27,376 nt of DNA from G025836975 sp049646585 (GCA_049646585.1 JBARWC010000011.1:1-27376); one strand, 5' to 3'. Counted from the stretch's first letter, positions 1 through 8,311 are shown. Program-made: numbers and translations. Notes: generated from the letters alone by a model not told the origin.

Positions 1-530
1 TTGTTGGCCAGGTTGCGGGCGGCCAGCGCCGAGGATTCGTGGTGCTGGCGTTCCAGCCGGCGCTGGCGTTGGCGGTGATGGCCGCGGGCCGCGTCGGCCC
101 GGTCGGGCGTCCAGTCGAATTGGGCCGGAACCATGTCTATGCAGTCGACGGGGCAGGGGGCCACGCACAGGTCGCAGCCGGTGCAGCGGTCGGCAATGAC
201 GGTATGCATGAGTTTGTTGGCGCCGACGATGGCATCGACGGGACAGGCCTGTATGCACAGCGTGCAGCCTATGCAGTGGGCCTCGTCGATTACGGCGACA
301 AGCAAGGGGCCGTGCCGGCCGCAGTCCTCGTCCAGCGGCAGTTCGGGCTGGTCCAGCAGCTTGGCCAGGGCCTGTATGCCTTGCGGCCCGCCCGGCGGGC
401 ATCGGTTGATGGCCTCGCCGTCTTCGGCGATGGCCTGGGCATAGGGGCGGCAGCCGTCGTAGCCGCATTTGGTGCACTGGGTTTGCGGCAGGACCGCGTC
501 GATGCGGTCTATGAGCGATGAGGGATGCAT
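1..530 (-). CDS. rsxB: RnfB/RsxB-like iron-sulfur protein (3' end outside window)
   Basis: Electron-transfer protein of the RnfB/RsxB family, in which iron-sulfur clusters pass electrons; the physiological partner here is unknown. Read on the minus strand, the frame is open from ATG at 530 to the window edge (about 176 codons). It shows a first cluster motif with C19, C22, C27 and C44 (QCTKCGYDGC), then two 4Fe-4S ferredoxin motifs, CIGCTLCIQACP and CTGCDLCVAPCP, followed by an Arg/His/Gln-rich charged stretch. The hydrophobic N-terminal anchor of classical RnfB is absent, so the protein is probably soluble. No other rnf subunit is visible nearby. The start codon lies three bases after the U-run of a terminator hairpin and has no Shine-Dalgarno sequence, so expression from upstream genes is doubtful. 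Family assignment is firm; the exact start is the only plausible in-frame one I see. Confidence 0.88.
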   Translation of the reverse strand, partial: MHPSSLIDRIDAVLPQTQCTKCGYDGCRPYAQAIAEDGEAINRCPPGGPQGIQALAKLLDQPELPLDEDCGRHGPLLVAVIDEAHCIGCTLCIQACPVDAIVGANKLMHTVIADRCTGCDLCVAPCPVDCIDMVPAQFDWTPDRADAARGHHRQRQRRLERQHHESSALAARNLAN

Positions 531-533
531 AAG

Positions 534-562
534 AAAAACGGGGCCTCGAGAGCCCCGTTTTT
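534..562 (-). terminator. Rho-independent terminator downstream of phaZ
   Basis: Arms at 534-544 and 552-562 form an 11-bp perfect inverted repeat (AAAAACGGGGC / GCCCCGTTTTT) around a 7-nt loop. Read on the minus strand it is a GC-rich stem followed by a U-run, placed 19 bp after the phaZ stop. The U-run ends three bases before the ATG of the RnfB-like gene. Confidence 0.8.
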
Positions 563-581
563 GGATGACGAACCGGAACTC

Positions 582-1805
582 TTACGCGGCTTGGCGTATG
601 AACTTGGCTATTTTAGGACAAATCGTTTCGCGCCAGCGCCGGCCCGAGAATATGCCGTAGTGGCCGCAATTGGGCGCCGTGTAGTGTTGCTTGCGGCTTT
701 TGGGGATGCCCGAGCACAGGTCGTGCGCCGCCTGCGTCTGGCCCTGGCCCGAGATGTCGTCCAGCTCGCCCTCGATGGTCAGCAACGCAACGTTGCGGAT
801 GGCCGAGGGGTCGACCTTCTTGCCGTCGATTACCCAGGTGCCGCGCGGCAGGCGGTATTCCTGGAACACCGTTTTGATGGTATCCAGGTAGAACTCCGCC
901 GGCATGTCCAGCACGGCGTTGTACTCGTCGTAGAAGCGGCGGTGCGTTTCGGCGTCGTCGTTGTCGCCCTTGAGCAGATCCATGTAGAAATCGTAGTGCG
1001 AGCGCAAGTGGCGGTCGGGGTTCATGGCCATGAAGCCCGTATGCTGCAAGAAGCCCGGATAGACCGGTCGGCCAGCGCCCGGGTAGCGCACCGGCACCCG
1101 ATGGATCAGGTTGGACTCGAACCACGAGTAAGGCTTGGTGGTTGCCAGGCGGTTGACCTGGGTGGGCGATTTGCGGGTGTCGATGGGGCCGCCCATCATG
1201 GTCATGCTGCGCGGCAGACAGGGCTCGTCGTCGGACGCCATGAGGGAAATGGCGGCCAGCACCGGAACGGTGGGCTGACAGACCGAGATCACGTGGACGT
1301 CCGGGCCCAGATGGCGGATGAATTCCTGAACGTAGCGCACATAGTCATCCAGGTGGAAAGGGCCTGCGCTGGCGGGCACCATGCGGGCATCCAGCCAATC
1401 GGTGACGTAAACCTCGTGCTGCGGCAGCAGGGCGCGGACGGTATCGCGCAGCAAGGTGGCGTGGTGGCCGGAAAGCGGGGCAACCAGCAGGATGCGCGGG
1501 TCGTCCCGCTTTTCCCCGGTCTGGCGCTGGAAGTGGATCAGGTTGCAGAAATCCTTCTTCAGCACCGCCTGTTCCGTGACGGCGACCTGCTGGCCGTCGA
1601 CGACGGTATTGGCAAGTCTCCATTGCGGCTTTTCGTAGTCTTTGCCCAGTCGATGCACCAGCTCGTAGGTGGCGGCGATCTGCCGCGACACAGGCGTGTA
1701 AGAGAAGGGACTGTATGGGTGTGAAAAAAGCTGTGAACCCGTGTCGGTGAACGCCGCCAGCGGCGCAAGGAAAGATCGTTGAAGCTCGTGCAGGTCGTAC
1801 AGCAT
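582..1805 (-). CDS. phaZ: Intracellular polyhydroxyalkanoate (PHB) depolymerase
   Basis: Hydrolyses stored polyhydroxybutyrate granules in the cytoplasm to mobilise carbon. The 407-residue protein matches the length and pattern of the Ralstonia-type intracellular PhaZ family, an alpha/beta hydrolase with a cysteine nucleophile. Visible elements: the nucleophile elbow SVCQP with C176, an acidic loop EGELDD with candidate catalytic D349 or D350, and H382 in PNCGHYG. Their spacing fits the Cys-Asp-His triad described for R. eutropha PhaZ. There is no signal peptide, in line with an intracellular enzyme. A GAGGGG stretch lies about 12 nt before the ATG. No phaC, phaP or phaR is present in the window, so the PHB role comes from the protein family only. 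It appears monocistronic: a terminator follows, and fdxA lies 226 bp upstream. Confidence 0.9.
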   Translation of the reverse strand: MLYDLHELQRSFLAPLAAFTDTGSQLFSHPYSPFSYTPVSRQIAATYELVHRLGKDYEKPQWRLANTVVDGQQVAVTEQAVLKKDFCNLIHFQRQTGEKRDDPRILLVAPLSGHHATLLRDTVRALLPQHEVYVTDWLDARMVPASAGPFHLDDYVRYVQEFIRHLGPDVHVISVCQPTVPVLAAISLMASDDEPCLPRSMTMMGGPIDTRKSPTQVNRLATTKPYSWFESNLIHRVPVRYPGAGRPVYPGFLQHTGFMAMNPDRHLRSHYDFYMDLLKGDNDDAETHRRFYDEYNAVLDMPAEFYLDTIKTVFQEYRLPRGTWVIDGKKVDPSAIRNVALLTIEGELDDISGQGQTQAAHDLCSGIPKSRKQHYTAPNCGHYGIFSGRRWRETICPKIAKFIRQAA

Positions 1806-1837
1806 ATGTGTGTCAGCCCCTCGAAAGGAATGTTCTT

Positions 1838-1868
1838 ATTTGAGGGGCGAAGAAAATGGCATTGTCAA
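1838..1868 (-). promoter_or_regulatory. Possible phaZ promoter
   Basis: On the minus strand a perfect -35 hexamer TTGACA (1863-1868) lies 58 bp upstream of the phaZ start. The best -10 is TCAAAT (1838-1843), at a long 19-bp spacing, so this is a weak candidate. Confidence 0.3.
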
Positions 1869-2031
1869 CGCGCCCAACTGCATAAGCTTAATCACAAATG
1901 GATGGGCTTGACCAGCATTTCAGGGCGTGAACGTCCGCGCAGCGGGCATCGGCCTGGGATTTACGCAGGGAAGGGCGCTTGATGGCGGCGCCGCGCTATG
2001 TTGGGGTTTCGCAACGGAACGGCTTGCGTCT

Positions 2032-2355
2032 TTAGCGTTCCAGATGCTGGAGCTTGTCGGGCAGCCCGTTCCAGTCATCGGCGTCGGGTAGCGGTTTTTT
2101 GGAGCGGTTGATCATGCCGAATTCGGGGGAGAGCTCGGCATTCAGGGCGATGAACTGGACCTGATCCTGGGGAACGTCTTCTTCGGCAAAAATGGCATTG
2201 GCCGGACACTCGGGCACGCAAACCGCGCAATCAATGCATTCGTCCGGATCGATGACCAGGAAATTGGCCCCCTCGCGGAAACAATCCACCGGGCAAACGT
2301 CGACACAATCGGTGAATTTGCATTTAATACAGTTTTCGGTGACCACATGAGTCAT
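2032..2355 (-). CDS. fdxA: 7Fe ferredoxin (FdxA type)
   Basis: Small soluble electron carrier with one 3Fe-4S and one 4Fe-4S cluster. The 107-residue protein has the cysteine pattern of Azotobacter vinelandii ferredoxin I: C9, C17 and C50 for the 3Fe cluster, C21, C40, C43 and C46 for the 4Fe cluster, and extra cysteines C12 and C25. The C-terminal tail (about residues 60-107) matches the extended tail of FdxA and includes PLPDADDWNG. Start ATG at 2355 is well supported by AGGAG (RC of 2363-2367), seven bases upstream. It is divergent from pncB across 176 bp. I see no adjacent oxidoreductase, so its redox partner is not shown here. Confidence 0.95.
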   Translation of the reverse strand: MTHVVTENCIKCKFTDCVDVCPVDCFREGANFLVIDPDECIDCAVCVPECPANAIFAEEDVPQDQVQFIALNAELSPEFGMINRSKKPLPDADDWNGLPDKLQHLER

Positions 2356-2496
2356 TTGAAGGCTCCTACATCAGACGACTCGATTTTAACCAATAAATAA
2401 AAGGCAAGCCCCGATAGACCCGCGGGCAAAGCTGGTATTTGGGCCGCCGCCCGGGCGCCGGCCGGTATATAGTGCCCCTACGGCGCCGCGCGCCTA

Positions 2497-2505
2497 TGCT
2501 ATGGT
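2497..2505 (+). promoter_or_regulatory. Possible extended -10 promoter for pncB
   Basis: TGC followed by TATGGT fits an extended -10 element 26 bp before the pncB ATG. There is no convincing -35, and a second overlapping hexamer TATGCT (2495-2500) is present, so the exact box is uncertain. Confidence 0.35.
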
Positions 2506-2531
2506 AGACAAAACCCCCTTTTTGATCCGCG

Positions 2532-3707
2532 ATGATAATCACCTCGTTACTTGACACCGACCTGTATAAATTCAGCATGATGCAGGTGGTGCTGCACCAT
2601 TTTCCCGCGGCCCAGGTGGAATACCGCTATAAATGCCGCACGCCCAACATCAATCTGGCTGCGTATCTGGACGAGATACGCCAGGAAATCCACGATCTGT
2701 GCCAGCTGCGATTCACCGACGAAGAGCTCGGCTATCTGCGCGGCCTGCGCTTCATAAAAAGCGATTTCGTTGATTTCCTCGGCCTGTTTCACATGCCGGA
2801 AAAGTGCATCAAGGTGTCCCAGGGGGCGCTGCCGGGCGAAATCGACATCTCCGTCAAGGGGCCGTGGCTGCACACCATCCTGTTCGAGATACCCGTGCTG
2901 GCCATCGTCAACGAGGTGTATTTCCGCAATGTCTGCAAGGAGCCGGGCTGGGAAGAGGGCCGCAAGCGCCTGCAGAAGAAAATGCTGCTGGTCACCGACG
3001 ACCCCGATCTGGCGGACTTCCGCGTCGCCGAGTACGGCACGCGTCGACGCTTTTCCAAGGTCTGGCACGAAGAGGTGGTGACCACCATGAAGGCTCAGAT
3101 GGGCCTGCATTTCGCCGGTACCAGCAATGTCATGCTGGCCATGAAGCACGGCGTCACGCCTCTGGGCACCATGGGGCACGAGTACCTGCAGGCTTGCCAG
3201 GCATTGGGGCCGCGCCTGCGCGATTCGCAGGTGTATGCCCTGGAAGTCTGGGCCAAGGAATATCGCGGCGACCTGGGCATAGCCTTGTCCGACGTCTACG
3301 GCATGGACGCCTTCCTGCGCGATTTCGACATGTACTTCTGCAAGCTGTTCGACGGTGCGCGCCATGACTCGGGCGACCCCTTCGTGTGGGGTGAACGCCT
3401 GCTTGCCCATTATGTGGCCAATCGCAGCGACCCTCGCACCAAGACCCTGGTCTTTTCCGATGCGCTGACCATCCCGCTCGCCATCGATCTGGCCAAGCGT
3501 TTCGCGGGGCGCTGCAAGGTCTCCTTCGGCATAGGCACCAACCTGACCAACGATCTGGGGCACGAACCTTTGCAGATCGTCATGAAAATGGTTCGCTGCA
3601 ATGGGCAACCCGTGGCCAAGGTGTCTGATGCGCCCGAAAAGACCATGTGCGACGACCCGGCCTACCTGGCCTACCTGCGCCATGTGTTTCAATTGCCTCC
3701 GGCCTGA
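2532..3707 (+). CDS. pncB: Nicotinate phosphoribosyltransferase
   Basis: Joins nicotinate to PRPP to form nicotinate mononucleotide with ATP hydrolysis, the salvage entry of NAD synthesis (Preiss-Handler pathway). The 391-residue protein is full length for the PncB family. It begins with the typical segment LLDTDLYKFSMMQVV and carries the histidine autophosphorylated during catalysis at H216 in GTMGHE, equivalent to H220 of the Salmonella/E. coli enzyme. Other family segments are EYGTRRRFS (about residue 167) and DGARHDSGDP (about residue 275). Start ATG at 2532 is chosen because the family N-terminus begins there; no clear Shine-Dalgarno sequence precedes it. A ridA-like gene follows after 38 bp in the same direction. 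Confidence 0.96.
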   Translation: MIITSLLDTDLYKFSMMQVVLHHFPAAQVEYRYKCRTPNINLAAYLDEIRQEIHDLCQLRFTDEELGYLRGLRFIKSDFVDFLGLFHMPEKCIKVSQGALPGEIDISVKGPWLHTILFEIPVLAIVNEVYFRNVCKEPGWEEGRKRLQKKMLLVTDDPDLADFRVAEYGTRRRFSKVWHEEVVTTMKAQMGLHFAGTSNVMLAMKHGVTPLGTMGHEYLQACQALGPRLRDSQVYALEVWAKEYRGDLGIALSDVYGMDAFLRDFDMYFCKLFDGARHDSGDPFVWGERLLAHYVANRSDPRTKTLVFSDALTIPLAIDLAKRFAGRCKVSFGIGTNLTNDLGHEPLQIVMKMVRCNGQPVAKVSDAPEKTMCDDPAYLAYLRHVFQLPPA

Positions 3708-3745
3708 TGTGGACTAATTAATTTTCTTGTTTTGGAGTGTTCGGT

Positions 3746-4099
3746 ATGAAAGAAGTAGAACGGGTCAATGTGGAAAAGCGCCTGTCGGACATGGCTATTT
3801 TCAACGGCGTCGCCTATCTGGCGGGCCAGGTGCCCGATAACGGCAAGCTGGACATACAAGGGCAGACCTCTCAGGTGCTGGCGACCATAGACCGCCTGCT
3901 GGCCACGGCTGGCACCGATAAGTCGCGCATCCTGATGGCCCAGATATTCATCGCCAACATGAAAGAATTCGACGGCATGAACAAGGCCTGGGACGCCTGG
4001 GTGGCACCGGGCAATGCCCCGCCTCGGGCCACGGTGGAAGCGCGATTGGCCAATCCCGACTACAAGGTCGAAATCGTCGTGACCGCCGCCCTGCCTTGA
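3746..4099 (+). CDS. RidA (YjgF/YER057c/UK114) family protein, YoaB-like
   Basis: The Rid family contains enamine/imine deaminases that clear reactive intermediates made by PLP enzymes; the substrate of this subgroup is not established. The 117-residue protein has the single Rid fold. R94 in APPRATVEAR aligns with catalytic R105 of E. coli RidA. From memory, the stretches MNKAWDAWV and NPDYKVEI resemble E. coli YoaB more than RidA itself, so I give no ridA symbol. Start ATG at 3746 has GGAG (3734-3737) eight bases upstream; the in-frame GTG at 3737 overlaps that ribosome site and is rejected. It follows pncB closely and probably shares its transcript. It ends 13 bp from the convergent flavodoxin-like gene. 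Confidence 0.88.
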   Translation: MKEVERVNVEKRLSDMAIFNGVAYLAGQVPDNGKLDIQGQTSQVLATIDRLLATAGTDKSRILMAQIFIANMKEFDGMNKAWDAWVAPGNAPPRATVEARLANPDYKVEIVVTAALP

Positions 4100-4112
4100 T
4101 CGGCGGGGGGGC

Positions 4113-4631
4113 TTACAGCAGCAGGGCGGCCAGCGTGCCGCCCACTGTCGCGCAGGCGTCCAGCCTGTCCTGTGGCACGGTTTTGGGCGCCAGGATTTCC
4201 TCCGGCGTTTGCGCGCGGGTATTGACGATGAGCGTGGGGGCGATCTGCCTTAGCCGCCAGCCCGTGCAGATGCGCTCCGCCTGGCGGGCCGCCGCGTTGC
4301 CATCCGAGCCGGCCGCGATCAAAAGCGCGTAAGGCCGACCGTTCAGGCGGTCCAGTACGGGGTAGTAGTTGCGGTCGAAGAACTCCTTCATGGCTCCGCT
4401 GAGCGCCGCCAGGTTTTCGGGCGCGCAGAACAGATAGCCGTCGGCCTCCAGCAGATCGGTCGCCCGCGCGTCGCCTGCCTCTTTCATTACAATGTCGAGC
4501 AGGCCTTGCGCCGCCAGTTCCTCCGCCACGGATAGTGCTCCACGGCTTGCCGCCTGGGCCATCTGCCTGGCTGTTCCGGTGCGCGAGTGCCACACCAGAA
4601 GCAGGGTTTTTTTACTGGGTGAACCGACCAT
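4113..4631 (-). CDS. Flavodoxin-like (FMN-binding) protein
   Basis: A predicted flavodoxin-fold protein of about 172 residues, probably binding FMN and acting in the cytoplasm; the reaction is unknown. The N-terminal strand KTLLLVWHSRTGTARQMA has the layout of the flavodoxin phosphate-binding loop (S/T-x-T-G-x-T). GYLFCAPENLAALSGAMKEF (about residues 65-84) fits the second FMN loop of NADPH-dependent FMN reductase/WrbA-type proteins. The start is ambiguous: ATG at 4631 or in-frame TTG at 4646. I prefer 4631 because a candidate -10 (TATACT, 4664-4669) would leave a leader of about 26 nt, but neither start has a strong ribosome site. It is divergent from relA. Confidence 0.8.
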   Translation of the reverse strand: MVGSPSKKTLLLVWHSRTGTARQMAQAASRGALSVAEELAAQGLLDIVMKEAGDARATDLLEADGYLFCAPENLAALSGAMKEFFDRNYYPVLDRLNGRPYALLIAAGSDGNAAARQAERICTGWRLRQIAPTLIVNTRAQTPEEILAPKTVPQDRLDACATVGGTLAALLL

Positions 4632-4653
4632 GGTTTTATGCGTCAACGGACCC

Positions 4654-4682
4654 CGGACACGTTAGTATAGAGCCGCTATAAC
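4654..4682 (+). promoter_or_regulatory. Candidate relA promoter
   Basis: CGGACA (4654-4659), 17 bp, then TATAAC (4677-4682); four of six and five of six consensus bases. It predicts a leader of about 17 nt. The -10 is one arm of a small inverted repeat, TATAG-N5-CTATA (4666-4680 region), whose other arm overlaps a candidate -10 of the divergent gene. Confidence 0.42.
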
Positions 4683-4706
4683 TTACGCTATTTTCGTCGC
4701 CGCCTC

Positions 4707-7004
4707 ATGACCACGCCTACGCCAGCCCAATCGGATACCCAGGCCCCGCCTTTTGACGCGGGCTGGCTGGCCCGCGCCGGCGAAGGCCTGGACGAGGCCG
4801 GAATGGGCGTGCTCGCACTGGCCGCCGAATGGGTGCGCGAACCTTTGCTGAATCTCAAGGCCACGACGGGCGAGCGGCTGGATGCGCATAGCGCGGCCGT
4901 CGCCTGCATATTGGCGGATCTGGGCACCGATGCCGAGACGCGCGCCAGCGCCTTGCTGGCGGTCTTGCCGGACGATCACCCGGCGGGCGCCGTCGGGGCG
5001 CGGCAGGACCCGCTGCGCAAGGCCTTCGGCCCCGAGGTCGTAGCCCTGGTCCAGGGCACGCGGGCGCTGCTGCGCCTGGGGACTCTGGCCGGCCAGGCCA
5101 GCGACAGCGCCGCCACAGGAACGGACCAGAAGGAGATGCAGCGCAAGATGCTGCTGGCCATGGCCGCCGATCTGCGCATCGTCGTCATGCGCCTGGCCTC
5201 GCGCTTGCAGTCGCTGCGCTGGTACGCCAGTTCAAAGAATCCCTGCCCCGTGGGCTTCGCGCGGGAAACCATGGAGCTCTATACGCCGCTGGCCAATCGG
5301 CTGGGCATATGGCAGATCAAATGGGAAATGGAAGACCTGGCCTTCCGCTTCCTGGAACCCGACACCTACAAGTCCATCGCCCGCCGGCTCGAAGAAAAGC
5401 GCGTCGAACGCGAGGCCTTCATCGTGGCCGTTGTGGGGCAGTTGCAGGACGCGCTGCGCGAGGCCCACATACCCGCCGAGGTCACGGGCCGGCCCAAGCA
5501 TATCTACAGCATCTGGAACAAGATGCGCATCAAGCAGCTGGAATTCGGCCGGTTGTTCGACCTGCGCGCCCTGCGGGTCATCGTGGACGACGAACGCGCC
5601 TGTTACGCAGCGTTGGCCCTGGCGCATTCGCTGTGGGTGCCGGTCTCGGACGAATTCGACGATTACATTTCGCGCCCCAAGCCCAATGGCTACCGTTCGC
5701 TGCACACCGTAGTGGCCGATGACCAGGGCCGCAGCTTCGAAATACAGATACGCACGCGCGAGATGCATCAGTTCGCCGAATACGGCATGGCCGCGCATTG
5801 GCGTTACAAAGAAGCCGGCTCCCGGGGCGGCGAGGTCGCGGCGGCGGGCGGCTACGACCAGAAGATTTCCTGGATGCGCCAACTGTTGGCCTGGGACAAG
5901 GATACCGGCGAGGCCGGCGGCAAGGACGATGGCGCCGCTCCGCAGGACAAGGCGGTAGGCCAGGGCCGCGCGCCCGCTCCCGCCGGCGAATCCGGCGAGC
6001 GCATCTACGTGATGACGCCGCAAGCCCGAGTCATCGAGCTGCCGGCCGGGGCCACCCCGGTGGATTTTGCCTATTACCTGCATACCGACCTGGGCCATCG
6101 CTGTCGCGGCGCGCGCGTGGATGGGCAGATGGTGCCGCTGCTGACCCGTTTGTCCACGGGGCAGACGGTCGAGATCATCGCCGCCAAATCCGGCGGGCCG
6201 TCGCGCGATTGGCTCAATCCGCAACTGGGCTTCCTGGCCAGCCCGCGTTCGCGCGCCAAGGTGCGGGCCTGGTTCAATGCCATCGAGCTGCAGCAAAGAA
6301 TCTCCCAAGGCCAGGCCATGGTCGAGAAAGAGCTGCAGCGCCTGGGCAAGACCGCCGTCAATCTGGAACAGATGGCGCAGCAGCTGGATTTTGCCTGTGC
6401 CGACGACTTGTACGTGGCGGTCGCCAAGGAAGAATTCAGCCTGCGCCAGATCGATTACCTGCTGGGCGCCGGCAAGGGCAAGGCGGCTGAAGCGCCGGAC
6501 CAGGCCGGTGGGGTTCCCGAGGCTAGGGTCTACGCCAGCGGCGTGGGCAGCGTGGCCAAGACCGGCAAAAGCGGGGTGCTGGTGGTGGGCGTCGACTCGC
6601 TGATGACGCAGCTGGCGCGCTGCTGCCGGCCTGCGCCGCCCGACGACATCATGGGCTTCGTCACGCGCGGCCGCGGCGTTTCCATCCATCGCCGCGACTG
6701 CGCCTCGTACGCCGCCCTGGCCGGCCGTCACCCGGAGCGGCTCATCGATGTGGACTGGGGCGACACCGGCGACGCTTTGTATCCCATCGACATCAGCATC
6801 CACGCCCCGGAACGCGCCAACCTGCTGCGCGACCTGTCGGAAGTCTTCGCCAAGCTGCGCCTGAACGTGGTCAGCGTCAACACCCATAGCCGCCGCTCCT
6901 TGGCCCACATGGTCTTTACCATCGAGGTCAAGAGCGGCGAGCAGATCGGGCGCGCTCTGGCGGCCCTGAACGAGCTGGCCGGCGTCAGCGCCAGCCGGCA
7001 CTGA
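4707..7004 (+). CDS. relA: (p)ppGpp synthetase RelA
   Basis: Ribosome-associated ATP:GTP pyrophosphotransferase that makes the stringent-response alarmone when uncharged tRNA accumulates. The 765-residue protein has the long RelA/SpoT layout: N-terminal pseudo-hydrolase domain (about 30-200), synthetase domain (about 235-400), TGS domain (about 431-492), helical region, conserved-cysteine domain with CC near residue 639 and RRDC near 664, and a C-terminal ACT domain (about 690-760). The synthetase motif is E-F-D-D (about 316-319, EFDDYISRPKPNGYRSLH). This ExDD form marks monofunctional RelA, not the RxKD of bifunctional SpoT. The N-terminal domain also lacks the HD pair (LLAVLPDDHP in its place), so hydrolysis is not expected. 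Start ATG at 4707 has no evident Shine-Dalgarno sequence. trpB begins 107 bp downstream. Confidence 0.95.
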   Translation: MTTPTPAQSDTQAPPFDAGWLARAGEGLDEAGMGVLALAAEWVREPLLNLKATTGERLDAHSAAVACILADLGTDAETRASALLAVLPDDHPAGAVGARQDPLRKAFGPEVVALVQGTRALLRLGTLAGQASDSAATGTDQKEMQRKMLLAMAADLRIVVMRLASRLQSLRWYASSKNPCPVGFARETMELYTPLANRLGIWQIKWEMEDLAFRFLEPDTYKSIARRLEEKRVEREAFIVAVVGQLQDALREAHIPAEVTGRPKHIYSIWNKMRIKQLEFGRLFDLRALRVIVDDERACYAALALAHSLWVPVSDEFDDYISRPKPNGYRSLHTVVADDQGRSFEIQIRTREMHQFAEYGMAAHWRYKEAGSRGGEVAAAGGYDQKISWMRQLLAWDKDTGEAGGKDDGAAPQDKAVGQGRAPAPAGESGERIYVMTPQARVIELPAGATPVDFAYYLHTDLGHRCRGARVDGQMVPLLTRLSTGQTVEIIAAKSGGPSRDWLNPQLGFLASPRSRAKVRAWFNAIELQQRISQGQAMVEKELQRLGKTAVNLEQMAQQLDFACADDLYVAVAKEEFSLRQIDYLLGAGKGKAAEAPDQAGGVPEARVYASGVGSVAKTGKSGVLVVGVDSLMTQLARCCRPAPPDDIMGFVTRGRGVSIHRRDCASYAALAGRHPERLIDVDWGDTGDALYPIDISIHAPERANLLRDLSEVFAKLRLNVVSVNTHSRRSLAHMVFTIEVKSGEQIGRALAALNELAGVSASRH

Positions 7005-7033
7005 GCCGCGCCGCTGTCGTGTGGCCGCCGCGC

Positions 7034-7042
7034 TGTTAAAAT
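7034..7042 (+). promoter_or_regulatory. Possible extended -10 promoter for trpB
   Basis: TGT followed by TAAAAT (7037-7042) fits an extended -10 element. The region 16-17 bp upstream has only a weak -35 (TGTCGT or CTGTCG). It would start transcription near 7049 and give a leader of about 60 nt. Confidence 0.38.
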
Positions 7043-7061
7043 GCAGGATTCGCTGCTGATG

Positions 7062-7090
7062 GGTCCCTGCAAGGGGCTGCGGCAAGGACC
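7062..7090 (+). promoter_or_regulatory. Hairpin in trpB leader
   Basis: GGTCCCTGC (7062-7070) pairs with GCAAGGACC (7082-7090) with one C-A mismatch. An alternative stem, TGCAGG (7042-7047) with CCTGCA (7066-7071), would exclude it. No U-run follows, so it is not a standard attenuator. No tryptophan codons occur in the overlapping small reading frame. Confidence 0.35.
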
Positions 7091-7111
7091 GCCTAACCAG
7101 AGAGTAATGCC

Positions 7112-8311
7112 TTGAAATCCTATACCTTGCCCGATCTTGAGGGGCATTTCGGCCAATATGGCGGCTCCTTCGTTGCCGAAACGCTGGTGCACGCCCTGGA
7201 CGAGTTGCGGGCCGCTTACGATAAATATCGTGAAGATCCCGACTTCCTCGCCGAATTCGCCTACGAGCTGAAGCATTTCGTGGGGCGGCCCAGCCCGGTC
7301 TATCATGCGCGGCGCTGGTCGGAAAAACTGGGAGGCGCGCAAATCTGGTTCAAGCGCGAAGACCTGAACCATACCGGCGCGCACAAGGTCAACAATTGCA
7401 TAGGCCAGATACTGCTGGCGCGCCGCATGGGCAAGCCGCGCATCATCGCCGAGACCGGCGCGGGGCAGCACGGCGTGGCGACCGCCACGGTCGCCGCCCG
7501 CTACGGCCTGGAATGCGTGGTGTACATGGGCAGCGAAGACGTCCGCCGCCAGGCGTCCAACGTCTATCGCATGAAGCTGCTGGGCGCCACGGTGGTGCCG
7601 GTCGAGTCCGGTTCGCGCACGCTCAAGGACGCGCTGAACGAAGCCATGCGCGATTGGGTCACCAACGTTGAAAACACCTTCTACATCATAGGCACCGTCG
7701 CCGGGCCGCACCCCTATCCCATGATGGTGCGCGACTTCCAGACGGTCATAGGCAAGGAATGCCTGGAGCAAATGCCGGCCGCCGCCGGCCGCCAGCCCGA
7801 CTACATTCTGGCGTCGGTGGGCGGCGGGTCCAACGCCATGGGCATTTTCCATCCCTATATCGAAAACGAGAGCGTGCAGCTTATCGGCGTGGAAGCCGCG
7901 GGCGAGGGCCTGGAAACAGGCCGGCACGCCGCCTCGCTGAATGCCGGCATACCCGGCGTCCTGCACGGCAACCGCACCTACGTCATGCAGGATGAAAACG
8001 GCCAGGTCCAGGAAACGCATTCCATTTCCGCCGGCCTGGATTACCCCGGCGTGGGTCCCGAGCACGCCTGGCTGAAGGACAGCGGCCGGGCGCAATATGC
8101 CGTCATCAACGACCAGGAGGCCCTGGCGGCCTTCCACGACTGCTGTCGCACCGAAGGCATCATGCCGGCGCTGGAGTCCTCGCACGCCATCGCCCAGGCG
8201 GTCAAGATGGCGCCCACGCTGCCCAAGGACAAGATCATTCTGGTGAATTTGTCCGGGCGCGGCGATAAAGACATGCACACGGTTGCCGATTTCAGCGGCA
8301 TCAGCTTGTAA
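7112..8311 (+). CDS. trpB: Tryptophan synthase beta subunit
   Basis: PLP enzyme that condenses indole with serine to form tryptophan, working in the alpha2-beta2 complex with TrpA. The 399-residue protein is full length. K92 in HTGAHKVNN is the PLP lysine and E114 in AETGAGQHG the catalytic glutamate (K87 and E109 in Salmonella); GGGSNAMG near residue 236 is the phosphate loop. Translation appears to start at TTG 7112, giving MKSYTLPD, which matches the family N-terminus; AGAGAG at 7099-7104 is the ribosome site. The ATG at 7107 is out of frame and gives only ATG-CCT-TGA. trpA follows after 19 bp. No trpF lies upstream, unlike many related genomes. By hand count, 5 of its 20 isoleucine codons are ATA. 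Confidence 0.97.
   Translation: MKSYTLPDLEGHFGQYGGSFVAETLVHALDELRAAYDKYREDPDFLAEFAYELKHFVGRPSPVYHARRWSEKLGGAQIWFKREDLNHTGAHKVNNCIGQILLARRMGKPRIIAETGAGQHGVATATVAARYGLECVVYMGSEDVRRQASNVYRMKLLGATVVPVESGSRTLKDALNEAMRDWVTNVENTFYIIGTVAGPHPYPMMVRDFQTVIGKECLEQMPAAAGRQPDYILASVGGGSNAMGIFHPYIENESVQLIGVEAAGEGLETGRHAASLNAGIPGVLHGNRTYVMQDENGQVQETHSISAGLDYPGVGPEHAWLKDSGRAQYAVINDQEALAAFHDCCRTEGIMPALESSHAIAQAVKMAPTLPKDKIILVNLSGRGDKDMHTVADFSGISL

Noticed and set aside
2547..3692. 381-codon frame opposite pncB
   Set aside because: Antisense shadow; pncB is full length with its catalytic histidine.
5232..7085. 617-codon frame opposite relA
   Set aside because: Antisense shadow of relA with biased composition and no motif.
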